From assembly GCF_000296775.1 (NCBI RefSeq), contig NZ_AJLE01000001.1:124001-188000 (forward strand): a stretch of 64,000 nucleotides of DNA, in the 5' to 3' direction. Of this stretch, positions 17,049-27,200 are shown one piece after another. The notes under the pieces are model-generated. The model made no database searches, was not told the origin of the DNA, and saw only the letters and a program-made list of their open reading frames with translations. Every line of letters starts with the position of its first letter. The stretch's first letter is position 1. The stretch comes from Sulfurovum sp. AR (lineage in GTDB: Bacteria > Campylobacterota > Campylobacteria > Campylobacterales > Sulfurovaceae). A program made the translations under genes and the position numbers.

Positions 17049-20000
17049 ATGATGAGGATCATCAACTACTTTATAGAGAATAAAAGTCTGAATTATGTGT
17101 TACTTGTTTTTATCCTTTTTTTGGGTATAAACTCCTATTACAATATTCCTAAAGAACTTTTCCCTGAAATTGCCTTAGATAAGATTGCGATCAGGGGTTC
17201 GTATGCCGGTGCGAGTGCCGATAATCTTGATAAAATGGCAGTGCGTGACATCGAAGATGAACTGGGCAATATACAGGGTATTGAGAAGATAGAGACAGTG
17301 ATCAAATCAGGTACGTTTTCCATCGTCATTGACCTTAATGAGGGAGCAGACAAAACAGATGCTCTCAATAAAGCCAAGGATGCAATAGCACGCAGCAGAC
17401 AATATCTTCCTTCAGATATGACGGAACCAACGGCAGAGTTACTGATGCACAATCGACCTCTGATCAGACTTTCTCTCTCTTCTGAACATATGACCAAAGG
17501 CCAATTGATAGAAACGGCCAAAGACGTCAAAGCTAAAATTGCCAGAAATCCTTATGTCAGTGAAGTCCAGATCTATGGTGATGCAGATCAGGAAGTCTCT
17601 GTACAGATCAATGAAGAGGCCGTAAGAGCGTACGGGTTGGATCCTGCTGCTGTTATCACTGCCATCTCTAAAACCTCTTATATCTATCCTATAGGAGATA
17701 TCAAACAAAGTGGGAATTATATTTTCCTCTCTACGGTAAACGGTAAAGAAAATAAAGAAGCGTGGGAATCAGTGCTCATTAAGATCGGTGAACAGCAAGT
17801 AAGGCTTGGTGATGTTGCCAAAGTCGATATCACCTATCCTCAAGATACGACACTTTCGACATTTAATGGACGGAATAACATCACATTGGTGATCTCAAAA
17901 GGGCCTGAAGGAAACTCTATGCATATCTCCAGAGATCTGCAAACATATGCTAAAGAAAAACTCTCCAAAGAGTTTCCTGATGTTTATTTCGATTTTTATC
18001 AGGACAGCTCTAAGCCTGTTAAGGACAGGCTCAATACGGTTATCTCAAACCTGATGTTTGGACTGGTTTTGGTATTCCTCTCCATGGCCTTGCTGATCAA
18101 TGTGCGTATTGCATCTATTGTAGCGATGGGTATTCCTATCTCTTTTGCCATAGGGATCATGTTCCTTTATTTTACGGGCTATTCGATCAATATTGTTTCC
18201 CTGCTTGGAGGATTGATCGTGATCGGTATCGTGGTGGATGATGCGATCGTTGTTTCAGAGAACATCCAACGTCATATTAATGAGGGTATGGAGAGAAAAG
18301 AGGCTGTCTATCAAGGGTTAAAAGAGATGGTTTTGCCTGTCACCTTGGCAACATTGACAACTATCGCTGCGTTTCTTCCTCTGTTCATGCTCACCGGAGA
18401 GATTAAAAATTTTATTATACTCATTCCTATTACTGTAATCATGATCCTTTTGGGTTCTCTTCTTGAAAGTTTTTTCTTTCTGCCTCTACATGCAGATGAG
18501 GTTCTCAAAAAGCAGAAGAATGTTATCAATTGGGAACCACTGCAGGAGAAGTATGAAGCCCTGCTGCATCTTGTGATCCGTTTTAAATATATCTTTTTAT
18601 TTACTTTTGTCATAGTGATACCTATTTTAACGGTACTTACGATCAAGATGCTCAATTTTCAGTTTTTCCCTAGTTTTGACGGTAATTATCTCTACATCAC
18701 AGGTAAAAGCAATATGGATACGACCATTGAAGAGACAGATAAGATAGCCAAGGAGATAGAACAGTATGTGATCTCACAAAAAGAGACCTATGCACTTAAA
18801 TCTACATCTACCGTTGTTGGATACCGAAAATCACTTGCTGGTGCGGATGAAAATGGAGACAATATGCTCTACATCACCATGGAACTCTATGATATGGAAC
18901 CGCAGAGTTTTATCGATGCCTATATCAATCCTATTTTGAATTTTAGTTTTATGTTCAATGATCCTGAGAAGGTCAGAAAGAAACATACCTATGACCTTGC
19001 ACAGCAGTTGAGAGAAGAGATCGCACCTATGATGACAAAGTATCAGCTTGAAGAGCTTGGCGTACGTGAAGACAAACCGGGTTTGATCAAAAATGATATA
19101 CAAATCAACCTTTCAGGAAAAGATGGTGAGCAGATAGCAGATGCAATGCAGAGAATTGAAGACAATCTTTCGGTTATTCCGTATGTGAAAGATGTAGGTA
19201 ACAATGCACAGCTTGGAAAGATGGAGTACAAGTTACGTATCAATGCCTATGGTGAACAGCTGGGTATGAGTGAGGTAGAAATAGCACAGACCCTTTCGGG
19301 CTATTTCCTTGACAGCCGTAAAGCGATGACCTTTAGTGAGAATGGTGTGATGGAGATCAGAACCAAATCCATCGTTAAAGATTCTGAAAAGACGTTAATG
19401 AATTTTATGATCCCTACACCTTCTGGAAGTGTGGTCAAGTTGACCGATGTTGTGGATATCGAAAAGATAAGAGCCTATGAAAAGATTGAAAAAAGGGATG
19501 GAAATACAGTCAAGTCGGTCTTTGCCAATATCGACAAGAAAAAGACCACAGCTGTGGCTGTACTTAAGAAGATCAAGCCTTTACTAGATACGATACAGGA
19601 TGAGGGAGTTGACGTCAGTCTTTTGGGAGAACAGGAAAAAAACCAGCAATTTAAAAATGATATGATACGCTCTCTGATCATTGCAGTCTTTTTGATTTTG
19701 ATCACACTTCTGTTTATTTTTCCGAAAATTCGTTATGCATTGATGGTCATGTCCGTCATACCATTCAGTTTATTGGGTGCATTAGTGGGGCATATGCTGA
19801 TTGGAATCAACCTTTCCATGCCTTCGGTCATAGGGATGTTGGGACTCGCCGGGGTTGTGATCAATGATGGTATCATCATGCTTGATTTTCTGCATGGCAC
19901 GCATAATGCAGAGACATTCTATGAAAGGGCGAAGTTAAGACTCCGTCCTATTTTGATCACTTCGATCACAACCTTCCTTGGGCTTTTTACCCTGATTTTT

Positions 20001-20144
20001 TATGCAACGGGACAGGCAGTGATCCTTCAGCCTATTGCCATTTCGATAGGATTTGGTCTTATTTGGGGTACAGTCTTGAACCTCGTTTACCTGCCGTCAC
20101 TGTATGCGGTGGTCAATAAGATCCAACCAGGAAGAGAGAGTTAG
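17049..20144 (+). CDS. RND family efflux transporter (inner-membrane pump)
   Basis: A 1031-residue RND protein with the duplicated layout: N-terminal helix, a large periplasmic loop (about 30-320), six helices (about 330-530), a second loop and six further helices. The helix-4 motif GGLIVIGIVVDDAIVVSENIQ carries the two proton-relay aspartates, and the helix-10 counterpart reads GLAGVVINDGIIMLDFL. Class HAE/AcrB-like is likely from NIPKELFPEI near the N-terminus. No membrane-fusion protein or TolC-like gene is adjacent, so partners must be encoded elsewhere or are shared. ATG 17049 and 17052 are both possible after AAGGATATATC. The 3' end overlaps the convergent mscS gene by four bases. Confidence 0.9.
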   Translation: MMRIINYFIENKSLNYVLLVFILFLGINSYYNIPKELFPEIALDKIAIRGSYAGASADNLDKMAVRDIEDELGNIQGIEKIETVIKSGTFSIVIDLNEGADKTDALNKAKDAIARSRQYLPSDMTEPTAELLMHNRPLIRLSLSSEHMTKGQLIETAKDVKAKIARNPYVSEVQIYGDADQEVSVQINEEAVRAYGLDPAAVITAISKTSYIYPIGDIKQSGNYIFLSTVNGKENKEAWESVLIKIGEQQVRLGDVAKVDITYPQDTTLSTFNGRNNITLVISKGPEGNSMHISRDLQTYAKEKLSKEFPDVYFDFYQDSSKPVKDRLNTVISNLMFGLVLVFLSMALLINVRIASIVAMGIPISFAIGIMFLYFTGYSINIVSLLGGLIVIGIVVDDAIVVSENIQRHINEGMERKEAVYQGLKEMVLPVTLATLTTIAAFLPLFMLTGEIKNFIILIPITVIMILLGSLLESFFFLPLHADEVLKKQKNVINWEPLQEKYEALLHLVIRFKYIFLFTFVIVIPILTVLTIKMLNFQFFPSFDGNYLYITGKSNMDTTIEETDKIAKEIEQYVISQKETYALKSTSTVVGYRKSLAGADENGDNMLYITMELYDMEPQSFIDAYINPILNFSFMFNDPEKVRKKHTYDLAQQLREEIAPMMTKYQLEELGVREDKPGLIKNDIQINLSGKDGEQIADAMQRIEDNLSVIPYVKDVGNNAQLGKMEYKLRINAYGEQLGMSEVEIAQTLSGYFLDSRKAMTFSENGVMEIRTKSIVKDSEKTLMNFMIPTPSGSVVKLTDVVDIEKIRAYEKIEKRDGNTVKSVFANIDKKKTTAVAVLKKIKPLLDTIQDEGVDVSLLGEQEKNQQFKNDMIRSLIIAVFLILITLLFIFPKIRYALMVMSVIPFSLLGALVGHMLIGINLSMPSVIGMLGLAGVVINDGIIMLDFLHGTHNAETFYERAKLRLRPILITSITTFLGLFTLIFYATGQAVILQPIAISIGFGLIWGTVLNLVYLPSLYAVVNKIQPGRES

Positions 20145-22021
20145 AGCATTTTTGGCTCCGTCTCTTCTTTTTTTTCTTCATTGTGCTCTTTTGGGGATTC
20201 ATTTCGTTTGACATGTAGATCCAATTGAGGGAAAGGTATCTCAATATGGTGTTTGTTGAGCGTCGCATAAATGAATTTTAGAAAATCTGATTTTGTTCCT
20301 GCAGGTTTGAGGGTGGATTGCCCTCTGACCCAGACGATGAGTTCATAATCTACCGAACTTGACCCCATAGCGGTCATCCAGATAAGCGTAGGATATTTGG
20401 CATTTTTCTTCACATAATTGATAGAACTGTTTCTCAGCTCTTCCAGAATGACCTTTTCCACTTTATCATTGCTTGTTCCATACGCAACAGAGAAAGGGAT
20501 ATGTATACGTCTGATATCATTTTCCAATGTCCAGTTGATCACATTGTTCTGGATAAAAGAGGAGTTTGGAATAACGACATCGATGTTGTCATTGGTGGTG
20601 ACAGTGGTTGAACGCATTCTCATATCACTGACCGTACCCCGGATAGTATCTGAGATCTCTATATAATCTCCCAAACGGATAGTACGCTCAAACATTAAGA
20701 TGATTCCTGCCGCAAAATTGGAAACAAGTGTTTGGAGACCAAAACCGATACCTATAGAGAGTGCTCCAGCAACTAGTCCAAGATTGGAAAGATCCAATCC
20801 GATACTTTTAAGTGCAACAAGTAAAGTGATAAATACAAGAATATAGTAGCCGGCATTGGAGATGGCTTTAGCTGAAGAGAGTGAGATTTTTTCTCGTTGA
20901 GTAGCAAGATTAATGATCTTTCGTTTGTAAAATGAAGCAATCATAAATCCAAGAATAATGATCAAAATGACTTTGAGGATATCAAGAATGGAAATACCCT
21001 TTTCATTGAATACAAACAGGGCTTCAGTCAGCTTGCTATAGGTGAAATCATAGATACTTTCAGCACTCTGTTCTACACTTGAGAGTGCCAGTGCGACATT
21101 CCCTGCCACCTCTTTGAATACTGTTTTGAGGATCGTACGCTTGTAAGTATAGTAATCTATGAGATCCGGCGTGAGTCCCTGCAACGTTTCTGTATCGGCA
21201 TTGAAAAGGTCGAGGGCTTTTTGCGTCTCATTTTTTTGTAGATAGGCCAGAGAAAGCATGAGTGTTAGATCAATCTTTGTGGTGAGGAGACTCATCATAT
21301 CCATATCGTTGGATAGAAATTTTTTACTTAAAGACTCTGAAATCGTTTCACGGACGATCAGTTCACGCTCTTTCGCCAGTTTCAGTGCGACGGCTTCTTG
21401 TTCTACGGGAGCAAACTTTGTATTGATGTGTGTAAGTTTTTTTTCGAGTGCGGGAATATCAAAGGTGACTTGATTCAGTTTTTGTTTGAAGCGTGCTTCG
21501 CCTTTGGTTATTAAAGTCTCATAGGCTTGTATCGTTTGTTCCTGATTGTCCCCTTTGAGTTTATAAAAGGCGTATTGCAATTGGTAAAGCAACAGGTTTT
21601 TTTTATCTTCGACGGTAATGTCATTGATACTTTTTTTCAAATAATGCCGTTTGGATTGCATCGCAGACTGTTCTTTTTTCAACGTATCGATCTTTGCATA
21701 GGTATCTGTAAGTGCATTCAAATAGGACTGATAGTTTTCTGTGCTTATATTTTTATCATCAGGTAAAAGTGAATCCGGCATAGGATCCACCTTTAAAGTA
21801 AAGGAGAGCATATTTGACAGTTTGCCTAAGATCATACGCTCTGTTGCAATACGTTCCGTATCTTCTTTTGTCTGGTTCTGATCTGATGTTTGTGCCGTCT
21901 CAATACGTTTTGAAATCTCTTTATAATAGTTTATGGTATTGTTGCCGTCATAGAGTTTTGTGTCTATTTCAGCAGAGCACAAAAAGAGAGAGAAAGAGAA
22001 CAGGAGTAAGAAGGATTTCAT
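20141..22021 (-). CDS. MscS-family mechanosensitive channel with long N-terminal extension
   Basis: A 626-residue protein. A signal peptide (residues 1-17) precedes a long helical periplasmic region (about 20-340) rich in coiled-coil patterns. The MscS core follows: helices near 345-365 and 385-405, the pore helix AGALSIGIGFGLQTLVSNFAAGIILMFE, and the beta domain RLGDYIEISDTIRGTVSDMRMRSTTVTTNDNIDVVIPNSSF. The C-terminal domain ends with a charged tail (ESPKEHNEEKKEETEP). These channels open under membrane tension to release solutes during hypo-osmotic shock. The long periplasmic extension resembles the MscK/YbdG-like larger forms. Monocistronic. Confidence 0.9.
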   Translation of the reverse strand: MKSFLLLFSFSLFLCSAEIDTKLYDGNNTINYYKEISKRIETAQTSDQNQTKEDTERIATERMILGKLSNMLSFTLKVDPMPDSLLPDDKNISTENYQSYLNALTDTYAKIDTLKKEQSAMQSKRHYLKKSINDITVEDKKNLLLYQLQYAFYKLKGDNQEQTIQAYETLITKGEARFKQKLNQVTFDIPALEKKLTHINTKFAPVEQEAVALKLAKERELIVRETISESLSKKFLSNDMDMMSLLTTKIDLTLMLSLAYLQKNETQKALDLFNADTETLQGLTPDLIDYYTYKRTILKTVFKEVAGNVALALSSVEQSAESIYDFTYSKLTEALFVFNEKGISILDILKVILIIILGFMIASFYKRKIINLATQREKISLSSAKAISNAGYYILVFITLLVALKSIGLDLSNLGLVAGALSIGIGFGLQTLVSNFAAGIILMFERTIRLGDYIEISDTIRGTVSDMRMRSTTVTTNDNIDVVIPNSSFIQNNVINWTLENDIRRIHIPFSVAYGTSNDKVEKVILEELRNSSINYVKKNAKYPTLIWMTAMGSSSVDYELIVWVRGQSTLKPAGTKSDFLKFIYATLNKHHIEIPFPQLDLHVKRNESPKEHNEEKKEETEPKML

Positions 22022-22175
22022 GAAATTGTCACTTTTTTCAGATTATAACATATCTGTGAAAGTAAAGTTCATACAAGTATCAGCTCTTTTTATAGGATCT
22101 GTAAGGGGTTAAGAATTACTCTTTATAATAGTTTAAGAGTATAATCATATAAAAATATCATCTTGAGGAAATTAC

Positions 22176-23492
22176 ATGTATGACATTATCTATATCGGTG
22201 GCGGTTTGAACTATGCAGGAGCCATTGTGGCTTCGAAACAGGGGCTTAAAGTAGCGCTGGTTGAAACTTCACGAGGACACTTGGGCGGGACTTGTCTGCA
22301 TGAAGGATGTATCCCTTCCAAAATGTTTTTGCATCATGCCAATACGGTACGGCAAAGCAACGAGAGCGTGTTTAGAGGTGAACTCGTACTGGATATGCCG
22401 ACTTTGACAGCTCAAAAAACTGAACTCCTTGCCAGTGCATCCAAATCGATAAGGGCACAATGTAAAGATGTGGAACTGATCGAAGGTAAAGGAAAGCTCA
22501 TTGCACCGCACAAAGTGGAGGTAGAAGGGAAGATCTATGAGGGGGAGTACATTGTGATAGGGACAGGATCTACCCCTTTCATACCAGAAGGCATAGTGTA
22601 TGACAAAAAGGCGATCATCACCAGCAATGAGCTGCTTTATCTGCAGAAACTGCCTCAAACTATAGCCATCTACGGGGATGGTGCCATCGGTCTGGAGATG
22701 GCAAGTTTTTTTGCCTCTGCAGGTGTAGAAGTAACACTCATTTCACGTCATGACAGACTTTTGCCTCATACACACTCATCGATACAGAATGCCATGACCA
22801 AAGAGCTTGAGAGACAGGGGATCATCTATTTGAAAGAGCATGCTATCTCCAAAGCTGAACCTACAGAGAAAGGGGTGCATATCACCTTTGAGAATGGTGC
22901 ATCAAGCATGTATGAACAGATGCTTGTTGCGACTGGACGTCAGCCAAATACGGATGTGGTAGCAACAGATCAGATTACTGTAAAGAGGGGCATAGAGACA
23001 GATGATTTTTTTCAGACAACACTGGAAAAACATTTTGCGATCGGTGACTGTAATGGGAAACTGCAACTGGCCCATGCGGCGAGAGTACAGGCTTTGAACG
23101 TGACAAAGCAGATCATGGGCAAACAACCTGGCAAATTGAACCTTGATCATGTGGTAAGGTTTATACACACCTTGCCTATGAGCTATGCAACCGTGGGACA
23201 AAACAGACAGAGACTGGAAGAAGACGGTATGGAGTTTAAAGAGAGTAGCATCATGCTGAGCCAATTTAAACCTGCTGCATTCCATCAGGCTGGGAACGGC
23301 GTATTGATCGTCTATGCAGATATGTCAGGGCTTATACTGGGTGCAGAGCTCTTTGCCCCTAATGCCGAAGAGCTCATCTCATCTGTGGCTATGGCACTTG
23401 CAGGTGAAATGACGGTTTCCATGGCCCAACAGACCATTATGGCACATCCCACTTTTTCTGAAGCGCTGGAGAGGGTTTATTCCCGACTATAA
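22176..23492 (+). CDS. Dihydrolipoamide-dehydrogenase-like flavoprotein disulfide reductase
   Basis: A 438-residue class I pyridine nucleotide-disulfide oxidoreductase. It has an N-terminal FAD motif YIGGGLNYAGAIVASK, the redox cysteines in GGTCLHEGCIPSK (Cys-x4-Cys), the NAD-binding YGDGAIGLEMASFFASAG, the second FAD motif FAIGDCNGKLQLAHAA and a C-terminal dimerisation domain with the catalytic MAHPTFSEALERVY (His-x-x-x-x-E). The first FAD glycine motif is slightly unusual (GGGLNYAG). No 2-oxoacid dehydrogenase subunit genes are nearby, so the partner is unknown; a role with a lipoyl-protein elsewhere is possible. The promoter has two TATAAT boxes (22124-22129 and 22140-22145), and the ribosome binding site is GAGGAA. 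Three-prime end faces recO, six bases away. Confidence 0.85.
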   Translation: MYDIIYIGGGLNYAGAIVASKQGLKVALVETSRGHLGGTCLHEGCIPSKMFLHHANTVRQSNESVFRGELVLDMPTLTAQKTELLASASKSIRAQCKDVELIEGKGKLIAPHKVEVEGKIYEGEYIVIGTGSTPFIPEGIVYDKKAIITSNELLYLQKLPQTIAIYGDGAIGLEMASFFASAGVEVTLISRHDRLLPHTHSSIQNAMTKELERQGIIYLKEHAISKAEPTEKGVHITFENGASSMYEQMLVATGRQPNTDVVATDQITVKRGIETDDFFQTTLEKHFAIGDCNGKLQLAHAARVQALNVTKQIMGKQPGKLNLDHVVRFIHTLPMSYATVGQNRQRLEEDGMEFKESSIMLSQFKPAAFHQAGNGVLIVYADMSGLILGAELFAPNAEELISSVAMALAGEMTVSMAQQTIMAHPTFSEALERVYSRL

Positions 23493-23497
23493 AGGTA

Positions 23498-24115
23498 TTA
23501 CAAGCCTTTCATCACAATTTCAAAGAGATAATCCACTTCATGGTCTTCTAAAAATACCGTCTTTTTGGTTTTAAAAAAGTCTAGTACTTTTTTGGTAGGA
23601 AGTGCAGCAGTATAAAGGCATGCAGGGTGTGCAGGGATGAACGACTGCATGAGCGCTATCTCCTCTTCTATACGGTTTTCGCAGATGTAGCAGTGCTCAT
23701 CATGATGCAATCTGCCTTCATATTCGAGTAGCGTGATATACGACTCACAGACAATGCGTTTAGGGTTTTGTTTATCCCATTTTTGGGCTGCAGAGAGAAG
23801 CAGATCAAAGTAAAAAGAGTCTATCTCTTCTGTATCTTTGAGATGCGGTTCAAAGCGTTTGATAAAGTTGTGCCAGAGCAGAAGTCTGTTTTTGTCAAAG
23901 AGCCAAGGAAATCCCATATGAGAGAGTGAACGCAGTCTGGGAAGAAAGCTGCCTCCTTCACCTTCTACTTCAAAATCTATCAGGTTACCTAGTTGTAAAA
24001 TGGAGTGTCGTGCGCCAAAAAAACGGTAATAGGTTCTTACTTCTGTGGGACTCAGTACCAGTGCTATCGTGTCTTCATTTTTAGCTTTTCTGACAGAAAG
24101 TATAAAACCTTTGAT
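23498..24115 (-). CDS. recO: RecO, recombination mediator protein (non-canonical ATC start)
   Basis: A 205-residue protein in the epsilonproteobacterial RecO style. The N-terminal OB-fold reads KGFILSVRKAKNEDTIALVL and then VRTYYRFFGARHSILQLG; the C-terminal half carries CYICENRI and ends DYLFEIVMKGL. RecO loads RecA on SSB-coated DNA with RecR. From the stop upstream to the in-frame TAG at 24137-24139 there is no ATG, GTG or TTG until codon 67 (23917), which would remove the whole OB-fold. AAAGGA (24122-24127) sits six bases before ATC at 24113-24115, exactly where homologues begin (M-x-GFIL). I therefore place the start at ATC; ATT two codons upstream is the alternative. Confidence 0.8.
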   Translation of the reverse strand: MKGFILSVRKAKNEDTIALVLSPTEVRTYYRFFGARHSILQLGNLIDFEVEGEGGSFLPRLRSLSHMGFPWLFDKNRLLLWHNFIKRFEPHLKDTEEIDSFYFDLLLSAAQKWDKQNPKRIVCESYITLLEYEGRLHHDEHCYICENRIEEEIALMQSFIPAHPACLYTAALPTKKVLDFFKTKKTVFLEDHEVDYLFEIVMKGL

Positions 24116-24130
24116 GGTAATTCCTTTAAT

Positions 24131-24153
24131 TTTTGCCTAAATTATAGGCAAAA
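24131..24153. promoter_or_regulatory. Perfect palindrome over the recO promoter
   Basis: TTTTGCCTA, five bases, TAGGCAAAA: a perfect nine-base inverted repeat. On the minus strand the recO -10 box TATAAT (24141-24146) lies at its centre, so a dimeric repressor bound here would block recO transcription. Its core GCCTA-N5-TAGGC recurs at 46280-46294. Confidence 0.5.
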
Positions 24154-24254
24154 GCAAGTTAAAATATCCAAATATCGCCCTCTTGAGGGTAGAGTTGGTA
24201 AACTAAGCTTAACAACCTTTTAGCTATAATCCCTCCAATTACGAGGAGCGCTAT

Positions 24255-24281
24255 ATGATGTTCCGATTAGATCATTTTTAA
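24255..24281 (+). CDS. Possible 8-residue leader peptide upstream of gltB
   Basis: ATG ATG TTC CGA TTA GAT CAT TTT TAA encodes MMFRLDHF. It has a stronger ribosome binding site (GAGGAG, six bases before the ATG) than gltB itself. Its stop TAA overlaps the AAGG that serves as the gltB ribosome binding site, and gltB starts ten bases after the stop. TATAAT at 24225-24230 is a likely -10 box, which would put the peptide inside the gltB leader. Coding is inferred from arrangement only. Confidence 0.35.
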   Translation: MMFRLDHF

Positions 24282-24290
24282 GGTTGGTAT

Positions 24291-27200
24291 ATGCAAGATT
24301 TATTTACTTCTTTTAAGGACAACTGTGGGTTTGGGCTCTTAGCCTCTATCGATAACACACCTTCACACAAAAATTTGGAAGATGCGATTACATCTCTTTC
24401 ACGTATGATGCACAGAGGAGCGGTAGCTGCGGATGGTAAAACAGGAGATGGTGCAGGTCTGCTTCTCTCTATGCCAAAATCATTCTTTGCAAAAGAAGCA
24501 ACAGCCAATGGTGTACACCTTCCAGAGAATTATGCAGTTGCAATGGTATTCTCAAACAATCCAACTGATTTTGATGTGATCCATAAGATCTGTGATAACA
24601 ATGACCTGAAGATCATTTACACACGTACGGTACCGGTTGATACAAATGCACTCGGTAAGCAGGCACTTGCTTCACTTCCAACCATGAAGCAAGTATTTGT
24701 TGCACCGAATTCACCTGTAGCGATCAACCGTTTTGAGGCACTAGTGTATCTTTCCCGTAAAGAGATCGAAGCAGCACTGATAGACGATAAAACATTCTAT
24801 ATCCCTTCATTCTCAACCTCTGTGATCTCTTATAAAGGGCTTGTCATGCCTACCCATATCAAAGAGTTTTACAAAGACCTTGCCGATGAAGATTTTGAGA
24901 TCTCTTTCTGTCTTTTCCATCAACGTTTCTCTACCAATACCCTTCCTCAATGGAAACTTGCACAGCCGTTCAGAATGATCGCCCATAATGGTGAGATCAA
25001 CTCTGTAACTGCGAACAGATTTAACGTGAAAGCGAAAATGGCAGCAGCAAAATCTGTCATCTATACAGATGAAGAGATGGATAGACTCAGAAATGTGATT
25101 CAAGACGATATGTCAGATTCAGCGAGTTTAGATAACTTTATGGAGTTCCTACGTGTGAATGGTGTCGATTTCTTTAAAGCAGCACGTTCACTTATACCGG
25201 CACCTTGGCATAATAATCCACAGATGGATACTGAACTCAGAGCATTCTATGAGTATGCGAGTGCAACATTTGAACCGTGGGATGGTCCAGCTGCTGTGAG
25301 TATGACAGATGGTCGTTACATCGGTTGTGTACTTGACAGAAACGGATTGAGACCTTCAAAATACATTAGAACAAAAGACAACAGGCTACTTATCTCTTCT
25401 GAGTATGGTGTACTTAAGTTGCCTGATGAAGAGATCGTTGAGCGTGGTAGACTTCAATCCGGTGAGATGATGGGGATTGATCTTAAGCACGGGAAGGTGC
25501 TTAAAAACAGTGATATCAATGATTATCTCAAAGCAGGTAATGCCTATGATAAGTGGTTGACCGCAAACCTCTCTTATTTACAGGAACATGTACCTGAAAC
25601 TGATGTAAGTACTTCTGAAGTGAACTATGGAGATATGAATGCTAAACAGCGTTATTTTAATTTTACATCTGAGGTGATCAGAGAAGTGATCAGACCTATG
25701 ATCAACGAGGGGAAAGAGACAACAGGTGCTATGGGTGATGATACACCGCTTGCGGCATTCTCAACAGAGCAACGTAACTTTACTGACTTTTTCAAACAGA
25801 AGTTCGCTCAGGTCACCAATCCACCGATCGACCCGATCCGTGAGAAAACAGTGATGAGCCTTAACACAGGTTTTGGAGAGAGCCACAATGTTTTAAGTGA
25901 TAGTCCGGAACATGCAAAGCGTCTGAAAACGGTACTTCCACTCATGTCTGCAGAGAAGTTCTGTTTGCTTCAAGAGTTTGGTACAAAAGGGAATGAGAAG
26001 TATGATCCAAGCTATAAATGTGAGAAATATGATACAACCTATAAGGGTGATCTCAAAGAGAGTCTTTATGCACTGACTGAGCGTATCATCGAAGATGTAA
26101 GAAGAAATGACGTTAGAACCATTATCTTAGATGACAGAAATCTCAATGCAGAGAATAAAGTGATTCCTATGCTGATGGTTGTGGGACGCTTGAACCAAGA
26201 GCTTCTCAAAGCGAAAATCAGACATTTGACCAGCATAGTGGCAGTGACAGGTGAAGTATTTGATCCACACTCTGCAGCATGTCTTCTTAGCTTTGGTGCT
26301 GCAGCTATCTTCCCTTACTTACTCTACCATACAGTGGAAGAGTTGGAAGAGGGGAATGAAGCAATCAAACCACTTTTAAAGCAATTTAGAAGATCAATGG
26401 GTGCGGGATTGATGAAGATCATGTCCAAGATGGGTATCTCTACACTTGCATCATACAGAAACTCGAGACTCTTTGATGTGATCGGTTTAAGTACAGAGAT
26501 CGTTGATGATTGTTTCTCTGGTGCCAAAGGATTACTCCCGGGACTTGGATATGAAGATATCGATGCACGTCTGAATTCAAACCATGAACGTGCCTTTACG
26601 GATGCATTTGATGGTAAAAGAAATGCACTTTACAAGGGTGGTTTCTACAAGTATAAAAAAGGTGAAGAGTTCCATGACTTCTCACGTCCGACCATCTCTG
26701 CTATGCAAAAAGCTTCAGAGAGCGGAAAAGCTGAAGATTATGAAGAGGTAAAGAAGCTTGTCAATGGCCGTGACAAAAAGTTCATACGTGACTTCTATGA
26801 ACTCAAAAGTGATAGAGAACCAATCAGTATCGATGAAGTCGAGCCGCTTAGTGAGATCTTTAAACGTTTCTCTACAGCGGCGATGTCTATGGGGTCTATC
26901 TCCCAGGAAGCGCATGAGACACTTGCAGTAGCGATGAACAGAATTGGCGCGAAGTCAAACTCTGGTGAAGGTGGAGAGTCTCCATTACGTTACGGTACAG
27001 AGAAGAACTCGAGTATCAAGCAGGTTGCATCAGGACGTTTCGGTGTCACACCGGAGTATTTGAGATCTGCGACAGAACTTCAGATCAAAGTAGCACAAGG
27101 GGCAAAACCTGGTGAAGGTGGACAGCTTCCAGGAAGTAAAGTATCTCCGTTGATCGCGGAACTTAGATTTACGAAGCCGGGAGTGACACTGATCTCACCA

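Noticed and set aside
22176-23492. Mercuric reductase or soluble transhydrogenase for the flavoprotein
   Set aside because: No HMA domain or C-terminal vicinal cysteines; the CHEGC-type redox motif fits the lipoamide dehydrogenase group better.
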